Assembly: GCA_012517355.1 (NCBI GenBank)
Contig: JAAYVD010000156.1
Span: 1 to 63,970 of the forward strand
DNA from: Candidatus Rifleibacteriota bacterium
GTDB taxonomy: Bacteria; Muiribacteriota; Ozemobacteria; Ozemobacterales; Ozemobacteraceae
Direction: 5' to 3'
DNA length: 63,970 nt
The notes beneath the pieces were generated by a model, which saw only the letters and a list, made by a program, of their open reading frames with translations, made no database searches and was not told the DNA's origin. Made by a program: the position numbers and the translations under genes. Positions 29,166-37,947 of this stretch are shown here, one piece after another (position 1 is the first letter of the stretch; each line of letters opens with the position of its first letter).

Positions 29166-29295
29166 GAAGGTCCGCCAGGAGGGCCGTCCGCTTCGCAGGC
29201 CGCCCCAGCCGTGCGTCTCTTCGGACGATGAAGGGTCCAACCTGGCGCTGGCCCTGGGTCACCTCTCCACCACAAGGTTCCGGGGGAAAGCCCTA

Positions 29296-29304
29296 TGCTA
29301 CACT
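29296..29304 (+). promoter_or_regulatory. Extended -10 upstream of HEAT-repeat gene
   Basis: TGCTACACT, about 95 bases before ATG 29399, fits the TGnTAnnnT pattern. Confidence 0.35.
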
Positions 29305-29398
29305 CAGGGGGGTGGTACCCCGTTCCGACAAGAGGGACGCCGGCTGGTTCGACCGGAGCACCCGGGTTCAGGGGAAAGCGGGGAAGAGGTGAGGCGCC

Positions 29399-30718
29399 AT
29401 GTTCGACTGGGTGCGTAGACTGCTGGGAATGCCCGGCCCGACGCGGAAGGAACCCGGGGCGGACGACCTGGCCGTGGAGGTCCGGGCCCGCTTCGAGCGG
29501 CTGGTCACCGGGCTCAAGAGCCCCGACACCGGCCTTCGCGAGTCGGCCATCCCCGGACTTCTCACCCTGGAGGGCCTGTCCCCCGACCGCCTGGCGGGCC
29601 GCCTGGACTCGCTGCTCGACCTCGTGGGCACCCCCGAAGACACCCTGCCAGGCGAGGCCGTTCCCGACGTCCTGCGGCTCCTGGCGGGCCTGGGCCGGAG
29701 CGGAGCGGCCGTGCTGGTCAGGAATCTCGACCCGTCCTTCGACGCCGACACCGTGGTCAGGATCCAGGAGGCCCTTTTCCGGTGCGGCTCTCCGGCCATC
29801 CCGGCCATGATCGCCGGACTGGCCATGGCCCCCGCCGCCCGTGGGATGCAGCCCTCGTTCCGCCGGGAGCACCTGGTTCCGGTGCTGGCCGACCTGGGTG
29901 ATGCCGCCGTGCCGGCCCTGGTCGAGGCCCGACGCCACCGCGACCCCGACATCCGCCGCGGAATTCTCGAGGTGCTGCGGGACATGGGCGGCGAGGGCCG
30001 GCAGGCTCTTTCCCTTCTTCGCGCCGAGGTGGCCGAGGCCGCCGCGCCGGACGAACACCTCCTGGCGGCGCTCGCCGAGGTCGATCCCGCCGACCCCGGG
30101 CGACGGCGGGCCCAGGAACTGCTCTGGATCTGGAAGCGCGGCAACGCGGACGACCTGCCGGCGCGCCGGGACGAGCTGACCGCCCTCGTCGCCACCCACG
30201 GCGATCCGCTCCGTCAGCGGGTCAGCCAGATCCTGCGGCCGTTCCGCACCGATCTTCCCACCGCCGTCCGGGTCGCCGCGGTCGACGTGCTGGCCGGGGT
30301 CGGGCGAGGCAGCGACGGGGGCCGTGACGACCTCGGTCGGAAGGACGGGCGGAGCAGGACCACCGGAACCGACCGGGCCGAAGGAACCGCCGAATCCGCT
30401 GGGGCCGACCGGGCCGAAGACGCCCCCGCGTCAGCCGGAAACGACGGGACCACCGCGACGGCCGGAGCCACCGGGGCCGCCAGGGCTGGCAGGCCCCCCC
30501 CGTCGGCCGGGGCCGCCGGCGCGCCCTTCCTGATCGAAGCCCTGGGGTGGCTCCACCCCCCCGCCCTGTTGAATCACCTGCGCGAGACCCTCCGCCGACT
30601 GGGCCCGGCGGCCCTTCCCGCCCTGCATGCCTGCATCCGACGCGACCAGTCGGCCCGCGACAACCCGGGAAAACGCCGCTACGAAGAAGCCCGCCGGCTG
30701 GTCAGCCACCTCGGGTAG
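29399..30718 (+). CDS. HEAT-repeat protein
   Basis: A soluble helical-repeat protein (439 aa) with HEAT-like units through residues 40-310, for example AIPAMIAGLA, LVPVLADLGDAAVPALVEAR and DIRRGILEVLRDMG. About residues 305-375 form a low-complexity insert of Thr, Gly, Ala and Arg with acidic pairs, after which a last repeat (PFLIEALGWLHPPALLNHLR) resumes. Such scaffolds bind other proteins; no enzyme motif is visible. The gene has its own promoter candidate, and the DUF4105 gene that follows has another. Confidence 0.8.
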   Translation: MFDWVRRLLGMPGPTRKEPGADDLAVEVRARFERLVTGLKSPDTGLRESAIPGLLTLEGLSPDRLAGRLDSLLDLVGTPEDTLPGEAVPDVLRLLAGLGRSGAAVLVRNLDPSFDADTVVRIQEALFRCGSPAIPAMIAGLAMAPAARGMQPSFRREHLVPVLADLGDAAVPALVEARRHRDPDIRRGILEVLRDMGGEGRQALSLLRAEVAEAAAPDEHLLAALAEVDPADPGRRRAQELLWIWKRGNADDLPARRDELTALVATHGDPLRQRVSQILRPFRTDLPTAVRVAAVDVLAGVGRGSDGGRDDLGRKDGRSRTTGTDRAEGTAESAGADRAEDAPASAGNDGTTATAGATGAARAGRPPPSAGAAGAPFLIEALGWLHPPALLNHLRETLRRLGPAALPALHACIRRDQSARDNPGKRRYEEARRLVSHLG

Positions 30719-30761
30719 TCCTCAGGAACCGTCGTCCCCCCCCCTTCCCCGCAATCAGAAC

Positions 30762-30770
30762 TGTTATAAT
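30762..30770 (+). promoter_or_regulatory. Extended -10 promoter of DUF4105 gene
   Basis: TGTTATAAT is a perfect extended -10, 40 bases before ATG 30811. Confidence 0.6.
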
Positions 30771-30810
30771 GGGACGGCCGAGCGAAATTCTTCTCCTGCG
30801 AGGTGACCTC

Positions 30811-31866
30811 ATGAAGCGCGTGTTCATCCTGCTGGCATTGGTCCTTCTGCTGACGCCGGTCTGGGCCGGGGTCTTCTACCGGGTCGACGGGGTGGTGACG
30901 GTCCATCCCGAAGCCGTGACGCTGTCGACCGAGGACGGCCGGCTGTTCCGGCTCGATCTGGCGGGCGACGCGGCCCGCACCTGGGACGGCAAACTCGTCC
31001 GGGTCGAGGGATACGTGGCCCAGGCAGACGAGCTCGAGAACCTGGCCGTGAAGTCGATCAAGGCCCTCCCCGCACCCACCGGCCAGGCCGCTCCGGCGCC
31101 GGCATTCCACATCCGGCAGCGCCAGCCGCACCTCAAGGCCGAGCGCGACGGGAAGTTCACCATCGGCAACGCCCGCTGGGGTTTCACGGTCAAGGACAAC
31201 CAGGTCACCGCCTACAACTGGGTGGACGCCACCATCGACCCCGCCAAGGTCGACCAGGTCTACTTTGTCAAGAAGCCGTTCAAGCCCGAATGGCTCGCCG
31301 CCCACGCCTGCATGCTGTTCACCTTCAAACCGGGCGGGTTCGTCAACGCCGCCGGACAGGAATCGCGCGGGCTGTTGCTTTCCATCGAAGCCCACCTGAC
31401 CACCGACCAGAAGTACGACCTGTTCGCCGGCCTCAAGGCCACCTTCGGCTCCATCTGGCTGCTGGTCGCCTGGGAAGACTACGCGGCCGAAGCCTGCGAC
31501 CCGGTCACCCGCGGCCTGGGCAAGATGTTCCTCTACCCCTTCACCCTGTCCGCCGCCCAGAAGCAGGAACTGCTGCGCGTCGCCGTCCGCCAGGCGGTGA
31601 TCGTGCGCCGCGGCGAGTTCTACCACACCACCCGCAACAACTGCACGAACAACCTGCTCGTGCTGGTCAACCACGTCATTCCCAAGAAGATCAAGCTCTG
31701 GACCATCCCCAGCCTGATCTACAACGTGCGGGCCACCATGCCCCGGCTGGTCCCTTCCTACCTGCAGAAGAAGGGCCTGTTGGGCAAGGAACTGCCCGAG
31801 ATCAACGAGACCAACTACTTCGTCGACATCGACCAGCTGGCCCGCGGACCCGCCGGCAGCCGCTAG
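30811..31866 (+). CDS. DUF4105 domain protein (Lnb-like lipoprotein acyltransferase family)
   Basis: 351 aa, signal peptide 1-19, then a small N-terminal beta domain and a DUF4105-like region. The family signature is visible: HACMLFTFKPGG with the conserved His, LLLSIEAHL, a core with LVAWEDYAAEACDPVTRGLGK and FLYPFTLS, and FYHTTRNNCTNN with the conserved NC. In Enterococcus and relatives a protein of this family (Lnb) moves an acyl chain on lipoproteins, using a Cys/His pair. Assignment to the family is good; enzyme activity here is inference. The start of the next gene lies 12 bases downstream. Confidence 0.75.
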   Translation: MKRVFILLALVLLLTPVWAGVFYRVDGVVTVHPEAVTLSTEDGRLFRLDLAGDAARTWDGKLVRVEGYVAQADELENLAVKSIKALPAPTGQAAPAPAFHIRQRQPHLKAERDGKFTIGNARWGFTVKDNQVTAYNWVDATIDPAKVDQVYFVKKPFKPEWLAAHACMLFTFKPGGFVNAAGQESRGLLLSIEAHLTTDQKYDLFAGLKATFGSIWLLVAWEDYAAEACDPVTRGLGKMFLYPFTLSAAQKQELLRVAVRQAVIVRRGEFYHTTRNNCTNNLLVLVNHVIPKKIKLWTIPSLIYNVRATMPRLVPSYLQKKGLLGKELPEINETNYFVDIDQLARGPAGSR

Positions 31867-31878
31867 GGAACCCCCACC

Positions 31879-32931
31879 ATGGAGGCGATGTCCGTCTGGT
31901 GGAACGGCCTGGCCCCGTTCACCCGCCTGCTGGCGGGGGACGCGATCGCCGTGCTGGTCGCCCTGTTCCTCGGGGGGCTGCTCGGCAGCTGGGTGCGCGC
32001 CCGCCTGAAGGGGCTGGGCATCGATGAACTGGTCACCCTGCCGTGGCGGCCGGTCAAACAGGAGATCGATGGCCCGCCGGGTTCCGGCGACCTGTGTTCC
32101 TATCTCGTCGATGCCACCGTCTGGGTGTTCGGCGTGGCCTTCATTGCCAACCAGCATGAGAACAAGGCCCTGGCCGACGTGGCCATCACCTTCGCGGGCC
32201 GGGTCTGGACCCTGGGCATCCTGGTCCTTTTGGCCACCTTCCTCGCCAACGCGGTGTCCCGGGCGGTCACCGACGTCCTCCGGCACCCGGCGGTGCGCGA
32301 GAGACTCGAAGCCGCCCTGCCCGGCCAGGACAAGGCCACCGGCACCATCGTCGACACCCTGGCCCGCGCGGTCGCCACGCTGGTCTTCGGCTTCCTCTTC
32401 CTGCTGGTCTTCATCACCCTGGCCGAACTGCTCGGCCTGAACGCGCTGGGCAACGCCACCGCCGCCCTGTGGCAGTTCGGCCTCCGGCTCCTCTCGGTGA
32501 CCGCAGCGCTGGCGGTCGGCGGGCTCGGCGTCCTCGCCGTGAGCCGGGCCTGGAACGTCGAAGGGAAGGAACAGACCTACGAGGAGAAGGTCCAGGGCTT
32601 CACCCGCCTGGGCCTGGTGGCGGTGACCACCGTGCTGGCGGTCGACCTCGTCACCTCCGCCGCCAGCACCTTCACCTGGCTGGCCGTGCTGTTCCTGCTG
32701 GCCGTGCTGCTCGAGCCGCTGCGTGCCTCACTGCTCGACGTCTGGGCCGGCTTCGCGGTCGAGTACTATGCCATCAAGGCGATCAAAACCGGCGAGGCGG
32801 AGGCGGTGGTCGAGCGCGCCGGCTTCCTGAACACCACCCTGCGCGACCCGGGCGGGCGCACCTTCCTGATGCCCAACCGCGAGGTCCTGGCCGCCCACTT
32901 CCACGCCACCCGCGACCCTGGCCGACTCTGA
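31879..32931 (+). CDS. MscS-like multi-pass membrane protein
   Basis: A membrane protein (350 aa) with about six helices. Near the C-terminus KTGEAEAVVERAGFLNTTLR and GGRTFLMPNREVLA resemble the beta domain of small mechanosensitive channels (V..I.LR.T..R..DG....PN). It is shorter after this point than MscS, stopping about 12 residues after the PN motif, so the cytoplasmic cage would be missing. It is probably co-transcribed with the DUF4105 gene. Channel activity is uncertain. Confidence 0.65.
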   Translation: MEAMSVWWNGLAPFTRLLAGDAIAVLVALFLGGLLGSWVRARLKGLGIDELVTLPWRPVKQEIDGPPGSGDLCSYLVDATVWVFGVAFIANQHENKALADVAITFAGRVWTLGILVLLATFLANAVSRAVTDVLRHPAVRERLEAALPGQDKATGTIVDTLARAVATLVFGFLFLLVFITLAELLGLNALGNATAALWQFGLRLLSVTAALAVGGLGVLAVSRAWNVEGKEQTYEEKVQGFTRLGLVAVTTVLAVDLVTSAASTFTWLAVLFLLAVLLEPLRASLLDVWAGFAVEYYAIKAIKTGEAEAVVERAGFLNTTLRDPGGRTFLMPNREVLAAHFHATRDPGRL

Positions 32932-33090
32932 CCCGGGAGAGACCGGTTCCACCATGCAGGCTTTCGACCCATCTTGGGATGCAGGTTTTCCCGATGCCCG
33001 GGAACCGCGGGCCACGCCCGCCGGAACCAGGCCCACCCGGCCACATCACCCTCGCGCCCAGGCAGACCGGGCTGAACGGCACCGGGGCGG

Positions 33091-33170
33091 CGCCCGACCG
33101 ACCGGACGTCGGAAGGGCTTCCCCTTGGCCGCCAGGGTTGGCGGAGCGAAACGCCCGTTTCGCGCACCGC
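33091..33170 (-). repeat. Hairpin repeat with GCGAAAC motif, copy 2 (inverted)
   Basis: The reverse complement reads GCGGTGCGCGAAACGGGCG, then TGGCGGCC, then a CCGAC/GTCGG hairpin. It matches 33844-33920 in opposite orientation, so the pair brackets the lipoprotein gene. Confidence 0.7.
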
Positions 33171-33237
33171 ATAGGGGCCCTCCCCTGCAGAGCGGCTTCT
33201 GATGCTTCGATCGTGCAGGATCTCGGAAAGGGAACCC

Positions 33238-33783
33238 ATGTTTCGCCCGAAAGCGCTGTTGATCACCGTCCTCGCTCTCACCCTTCTCCCCGGATGCCTG
33301 CCGGCCCATGCCACCATGTTCGTGGTCCTGCCGTCCCAGGCCGCAGAATGTGGAGAGCAACTCAGCCTCCTCCAGGAAGCGCTGGCGAAGTGGACGGCTG
33401 ACCCGGCCCACGCGGGCCAGGTTCCCGACCTGTCCTCCGGCTCGACCTTCCGGCAGCTCCTGCCTCCCAGCTTCCCCCTGACCTGCCCCGGCGTCCTCAG
33501 GCAGGAACCCCCGGGAACCGCTCCCGCCGTGGATCCCCCGCCGGCCCTCCCCGTCAGTTACGCCATCGTGGCCACGGCCGGCCGGTGGGTCCCCCTTTGC
33601 ACCCTCCACGGGGATATCGATCAGGCCAGGGCCCGGGCCGTGGACGAAGCCCAGTGGAGGCCGCCGGCCCCGGCCACGGACCCCGTTCCCTACCTGGTTT
33701 CGGCCGGTCTCCTCCTGGCGGGGTTGATCGGCTGGCTGGGGATGCGATCCCGCCCTGCGGGTCAGGATGGCCCTGCCGCCTGA
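33238..33783 (+). CDS. Small predicted lipoprotein with C-terminal membrane helix
   Basis: The product is 181 aa. ATG 33238 follows GGAAAGGGA. The N-terminal signal ends with LTLLPGC, a plausible lipobox. A Pro-rich region in the middle and a helix (YLVSAGLLLAGLIGWLGM) near the end complete it. I recognise no family. Inverted copies of the GCGAAAC repeat flank the gene on both sides, which may mean it moved as a unit. Confidence 0.6.
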   Translation: MFRPKALLITVLALTLLPGCLPAHATMFVVLPSQAAECGEQLSLLQEALAKWTADPAHAGQVPDLSSGSTFRQLLPPSFPLTCPGVLRQEPPGTAPAVDPPPALPVSYAIVATAGRWVPLCTLHGDIDQARARAVDEAQWRPPAPATDPVPYLVSAGLLLAGLIGWLGMRSRPAGQDGPAA

Positions 33784-33843
33784 CCCGCCGTCGGTCGCCG
33801 GCAGGAACCGCATGTCCAGAAAACCGATCGGGGATGGCCCCCT

Positions 33844-33920
33844 TGCGGTGCGCGAAACTGACGTTTCGCGACCCCCTCCATGGCGGCATCGGGCCCCTTC
33901 CGACTTCGTGTCGGTCGGGC
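33844..33920 (+). repeat. Hairpin repeat with GCGAAAC motif, copy 3
   Basis: GCGGTGCGCGAAACTGACG forms a hairpin with TTTCGCG. Further on a CCGACTTCGTGTCGGTCGGG hairpin ends the element, 20 bases before the sensor kinase ATG. Confidence 0.7.
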
Positions 33921-33939
33921 CCGGGGAGGACCCCGGCCG

Positions 33940-35649
33940 ATGACCGACCAGCGCCGGGGCCGGACGTCATTCTGGTTGGGAACGGGGCTGATCGTCCTGG
34001 CCCAGGTGTTCCTGGCCTGGATGGCCCTGCGCGCCTTGAGCCAGCAGGCGCGCGAGGAAGAAGAACGCCAGGGCCGGGATGCCCGGACCCGCGTCCGGCA
34101 GGCCGCCCTGGCCTTCGTCCGCGACGGCACCCCGCGCTGGAACGCCCGGCCCGCCCTGGCCTTCCCGGCTTCCCCGGCGGCGGCCGCCCTTCCGGACTGC
34201 CGGCTGCCCGACGGTCCGGACGACCAGGCCACCTTTCTCGCGCTGGCCACCGCCTCTGGATCGAACCGGGAGACGGCGATCCTGTAGGCCCTGGTCGATG
34301 CCCCGGACGGCCAGAAACCTTTCTGGAACCTGCTGCTGGCCCGCGAGGCCTTCGGCCATGGAGACGGGGGAACCGCCCTGCGGGCCCTGGATCGGGTGGT
34401 CACGTCGCCGTTCGACGCCCGGCTGCCCAGCGGTTGGTCCCTCCGCGCCGAGGCGGCCCGCCTGGCCGCGCTCGAGACGGCCCACCGGGGCGATGCCCCC
34501 GCGGCCCTCGGCTGGCTGGGGCGGTTGGCCGCCCTGCCTGCCCCCGTGCCGGTTCCCCCCCACCCGGAGCGCTGGTGGCCAGCCACGGCGGCGGCCGGGC
34601 TCGACCCCTGGGTCGCCCTCTTTCCCCTCGGCTGGACGGCCTCCGGTCCCCTTCCCGCCGAGCCGCGTTGGGTGGTGGCGGACGGCCGGAAGGTGCTGGT
34701 CCGGGCGGCCGGCGGGCAACGGGTGCTCCTTCCCGCCGACGGGGAATGGCAGCGGCTCGAAAGGGAACTGGCCGACGCGGCCGGGCCCCGCTTCCCGGTG
34801 CGGCTCCTGGCGGCCGGGGGGGAAAAGCTGGCCGGCATGGAAGGCGTCGGCCTGGGCTGGCTGGTCGACCGGCCGGCCACCGATCGGGAGGGAGGAGCCC
34901 GCATCTGGACCGGCCTGGTGGGCGCCCTCGGCCTGCTCGGGATCGCCCTGCTGCTGCAGACCTTCTGGCGCCGCGAGGCGGAGAGCCGCCACTGGTCGGA
35001 ACAGGAGCGGTTCTACCGCCAGGCCGCCCACGACCTGAAGACCCCGCTGGCCACCCTGCGGGCGCTGGCGGAAACCCTGGCGCTGGGCCGCACGACCGGA
35101 CCCGAGCAGGTCGCCGGCTACTGCCGGTCGATGATCCGCGAGGCCGACCAGGCGGCCGGCGTGGTCGACGGCATGCTGCTGGCGGCGAGGCTCCGCGGCG
35201 GCCTGGTCACCCCCGCACCGGAGACGGTGTTTCCCGCGGCGGTGCTGGCCACCCTGCTCGACCGCCTGGCGCCCCGCCTCGAGGGGTGGCGCCGGGCCGA
35301 CGCCCTTCCCCCCGATCTCGCGGTGCGGGCCGATCCGGCCATGTTCGCACGTGCCCTGGTCAACCTGCTGGAGAACGTGCTCCGCCACGCCGCCGCCGGC
35401 CGGGAACTGGCGCTGGAAGCCCGCCGCCTGTCCCCCGGACTGGTCGAGGTGGCGGTGGGGGACCGCGGTCCGGGCCGGGTGGCCGGAGAGCGGATCGAGG
35501 GGGCCGCCGGCACGGCGGGTTCCGGCCTCGGCCTGGAGCTGACCCGCGCCATCCTCGATCGGCACGGCGGGGAACTGGTGGTGGAAGATCGCGAGGGTGG
35601 CGGCCTGTGGTGCCGCACGCGCTGGCCGGAAGGAGAACGCGATGGATAG
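33940..35649 (+). pseudogene. Sensor histidine kinase interrupted by in-frame amber codon
   Basis: The 570-codon frame encodes a membrane sensor kinase but carries TAG at 34285-34287 (codon 116). A helix (GLIVLAQVFLAWMALRAL) starts the sensor domain, and a second (LVGALGLLGIALLLQTFW) comes before the kinase core. The kinase has phosphoacceptor AAHDLKTPLATLRALAE (His about 364), N box ALVNLLENVLRHAA, GDRGPG and SGLGLELTRAI. Everything on both sides of the stop is otherwise intact. A single C-to-T change from CAG would explain it. Other genes here end normally in TAG, so amber is a stop in this genome. A shorter product from GTG 34396 could keep the kinase core. It overlaps the response regulator by 8 bases. 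Confidence 0.8.
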
Positions 35650-36319
35650 CATTCTGGTGGTCGAGGACGAGCCCGTGATGCGGGAATTGTTGCGCGACAA
35701 CCTGCGCTACGAAGGCTACGAGGTGACCGAGGCGGCCGACCTGGCCGCGGCCCGGGCCGCCGCCGGCCGGAACCCGGGACTGGTGCTGCTCGACGTCAAC
35801 CTGCCCGACGGCGACGGGATCGAGGAGCTGGCCCGCTGGCGGGCCCGTGGTCTCGCCATGCCGGTCGTCGTCTGCACCGTGAAGGACCGCGAGATCGACG
35901 TGGTGCGCGCCCTCGACGCCGGCGCGGACGACTACGTCACCAAGCCGTTCCGCATCCGGGAGCTGCTGGCGCGGGTGCGGGCCATCCTGCGCCGCCGGAC
36001 CCCATCCGCCGCCGCGGCCCTTCGCCTTGGGCCATGCCAGGTCGACCTGGCGGCCTGCCGGGTCGTGCGGGACGGCCGCGACGTTCCTCTCACCGCGACC
36101 GAGTGGCGGCTGCTCGAATTCCTCTGCCGCCACCCCCGCCAGGTCGTCAGCCGGCAGCAGATCGTCGAGGCCATCTGGGGCATCGACGACCTCGAGGACT
36201 CCCGCGCCGTCGATGTCCACCTGGGGCGGCTCCGCCGCAAGCTTGGCGAGTCCGAACCGCCGCGGTTCCTGCTCACCGTGCGGGGGCTCGGCTACAAGCT
36301 CGACCCCGGGGAATCCTGA
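35642..36319 (+). CDS. OmpR/PhoB-family response regulator
   Basis: A complete regulator (225 aa). The receiver has ED at residues 8-9, phosphoacceptor Asp51 (LLDVNLPDGDG), Thr79 and Lys101 (YVTKPFR). The C-terminal winged helix is of the OmpR type (PLTATEWRLLEFLCRHP, VVSRQQIVEAIWG, VDVHLGRLRRKLG, VRGLGYKL). Its ATG lies inside the end of the broken kinase gene. Directly after its stop come heptamer repeats spaced by 11 and 22 bases, an arrangement used by this class of regulator, just before the secretin-like gene. Confidence 0.95.
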   Translation: MDSILVVEDEPVMRELLRDNLRYEGYEVTEAADLAAARAAAGRNPGLVLLDVNLPDGDGIEELARWRARGLAMPVVVCTVKDREIDVVRALDAGADDYVTKPFRIRELLARVRAILRRRTPSAAAALRLGPCQVDLAACRVVRDGRDVPLTATEWRLLEFLCRHPRQVVSRQQIVEAIWGIDDLEDSRAVDVHLGRLRRKLGESEPPRFLLTVRGLGYKLDPGES

Positions 36320-36321
36320 TT

Positions 36322-36361
36322 CGTTACCAGATCGTTACCCTCCCATCAACGGGACGTTACC
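36322..36361 (+). promoter_or_regulatory. Phased CGTTACC operator, probable regulator binding site
   Basis: CGTTACC occurs at 36322, 36333 and 36355, i.e. at offsets 0, 11 and 33 bases, with a diverged unit at the missing 22 position. Helical phasing of direct repeats is the usual layout for OmpR/PhoB-type dimers. It lies between the regulator stop and the next ATG (36409). Confidence 0.6.
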
Positions 36362-36408
36362 CGGGACGGCGATGATTGGTGCAGAGGGAAGCAAAAAGGA
36401 GGAAACCC

Positions 36409-37938
36409 ATGAAACCCCCGACGACCCGAACGCCCCTGCTGCTCGCCGCCCTGCTCCTGTGCCTGCTCTGCACCACCCCTGCCCCGGCCGCCGGCCCCGA
36501 ACCCGCCGCACCCACCGCCGTGGCGGCGGCCAGTGCTCCCGCTCCCGCCGACGCGGCAACCGACGCCCGCCGCGCCACGCTGGAGAAGGCCCTGGCCGGC
36601 ATGTGGCTGAACGGCTTCGACACGGCCATCCGCCAGACCCTGGAGGAACTCGCCGCCGGCCACGACGAGGTGGCCGCGCGCGCCCTGTTCCACCTGGGGT
36701 GCGGGGCGCTGATGGAAAGGCGACGCCCGGACGCTGCCGCCGCCCTCCAGCGCCTCGAGGCGATGACCGACATCGCGGCGGCCTCGGCCAGCGCCACCCT
36801 GTTCCGGCGGTTGATCACCCCCGCCGCCGATGGCCAGGACCGGCTGTGCCTGGACGTCAAGGACCTTCCCCTGCCCGAGATCATCCGGATGGTCTCCCGG
36901 ATGGCCGGTCGCGCCGTCGTCGTCGACGAGGGGGTGGAAGCGCGCAACCTGACCCTGTTCCTGCCCGAAGTCCGGTTCGAGGAGGTCATGAAGATCCTCG
37001 CCAACCTGGGGAACCTGCAGATGGATCAGGTCGGCGACATCCTGGTGGTGCGCAACCGCCAACAGGCCGAGACCCGCGAGGTCGACGGCACGATCAGCCT
37101 CGACTTCAAGGATACCGACCTCCGCGACGTCCTCCGGCTGATCGCCACGAAGTGCGGCCGCAATATCGCCATCCACAAGAGCATCCGGGGAAAGATCACC
37201 ATCCGCCTGGAGAAGGTCACTCCCGAAGAGGCGTTCCGGCTGGTCACCCGGTCCTGCGACCTGGTTCTGGAAAAGGAAGGGGATGCCTGGCTGGTGCTCG
37301 ACGCCCCCAGCCGGCGCACCGCCCTCGGCGGGCGGGTGGAGAAGGCCATGATCCCCCTGCAGTTCCTCGACGGCCGGGAAGCCCTGACCCTCCTGAACCG
37401 GGAACGCCTGTCAGGCTGCGAAACCACCCAGGACGGCCGGACCCTCCTGTTCCAGGGAAGCCCCGAAACCCTCGACAAGGTGCGGACCTTCCTGCAGGAA
37501 CAGGACAAGCCGCGTCGCCAGATCCTCATCGGCGCTCGCATCTGGGAGTTCAATGCCACCGGCACCATCGACGTCAAGGCGTTCGCGGCCAAGCCCCTGG
37601 CCGAAAAGGAGCAACTGGCCCGGCTGATCGCCGCCCCCCGCCTTATCACCCTGTCGGGGCGGTCGGCCCGCATCGAGGTGGGCACCAAGAAGGACGACCA
37701 GGAACTGCGCAGCGGCGTCGAGCTCGACCTCGACCCGCTGATCCTGCCCGACGGTCTGCTCCAGATCCAGCTGAAGGGCATGATCCGCACCGAGACGACC
37801 TCCGGCAACAAGCCGCTGGAAAGCACCCGCAAGATCGCCTCGACTTTCGTGGTCAAGCCCGGCGTCCCCTTCACCTACGAGGTGCAGGGCGGCATCCTTC
37901 CGACCGTCCTCGAGTTCACCGCCACCGTCAACGAGTGA
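36409..37938 (+). CDS. Secretin-like exported protein (STN/N-domains, short secretin core)
   Basis: 509 aa; ATG 36409 has AAGGAGG upstream and a clear signal peptide. After an Ala-rich stretch come two secretin-type N-domains (LDVKDLPLPEIIRMVSRMAG from about residue 145, and LDFKDTDLRDVLRLIATKCG from about 228) with N-P-E-E-A-like folds. A linker domain (ALTLLNRERL) and a secretin-like beta end (ILIGARIWEF, IAAPRLITLSGRSARIEVG, LDLDPLILPDG) follow. This resembles PilQ/GspD but is shorter and lacks the usual full barrel and S-domain lengths. It may form a small outer-membrane channel or work as a decoy. Likely under control of the adjacent regulator. A palindrome directly after the stop can terminate transcription. 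Confidence 0.75.
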   Translation: MKPPTTRTPLLLAALLLCLLCTTPAPAAGPEPAAPTAVAAASAPAPADAATDARRATLEKALAGMWLNGFDTAIRQTLEELAAGHDEVAARALFHLGCGALMERRRPDAAAALQRLEAMTDIAAASASATLFRRLITPAADGQDRLCLDVKDLPLPEIIRMVSRMAGRAVVVDEGVEARNLTLFLPEVRFEEVMKILANLGNLQMDQVGDILVVRNRQQAETREVDGTISLDFKDTDLRDVLRLIATKCGRNIAIHKSIRGKITIRLEKVTPEEAFRLVTRSCDLVLEKEGDAWLVLDAPSRRTALGGRVEKAMIPLQFLDGREALTLLNRERLSGCETTQDGRTLLFQGSPETLDKVRTFLQEQDKPRRQILIGARIWEFNATGTIDVKAFAAKPLAEKEQLARLIAAPRLITLSGRSARIEVGTKKDDQELRSGVELDLDPLILPDGLLQIQLKGMIRTETTSGNKPLESTRKIASTFVVKPGVPFTYEVQGGILPTVLEFTATVNE

Positions 37939-37947
37939 GGCTCCCCG

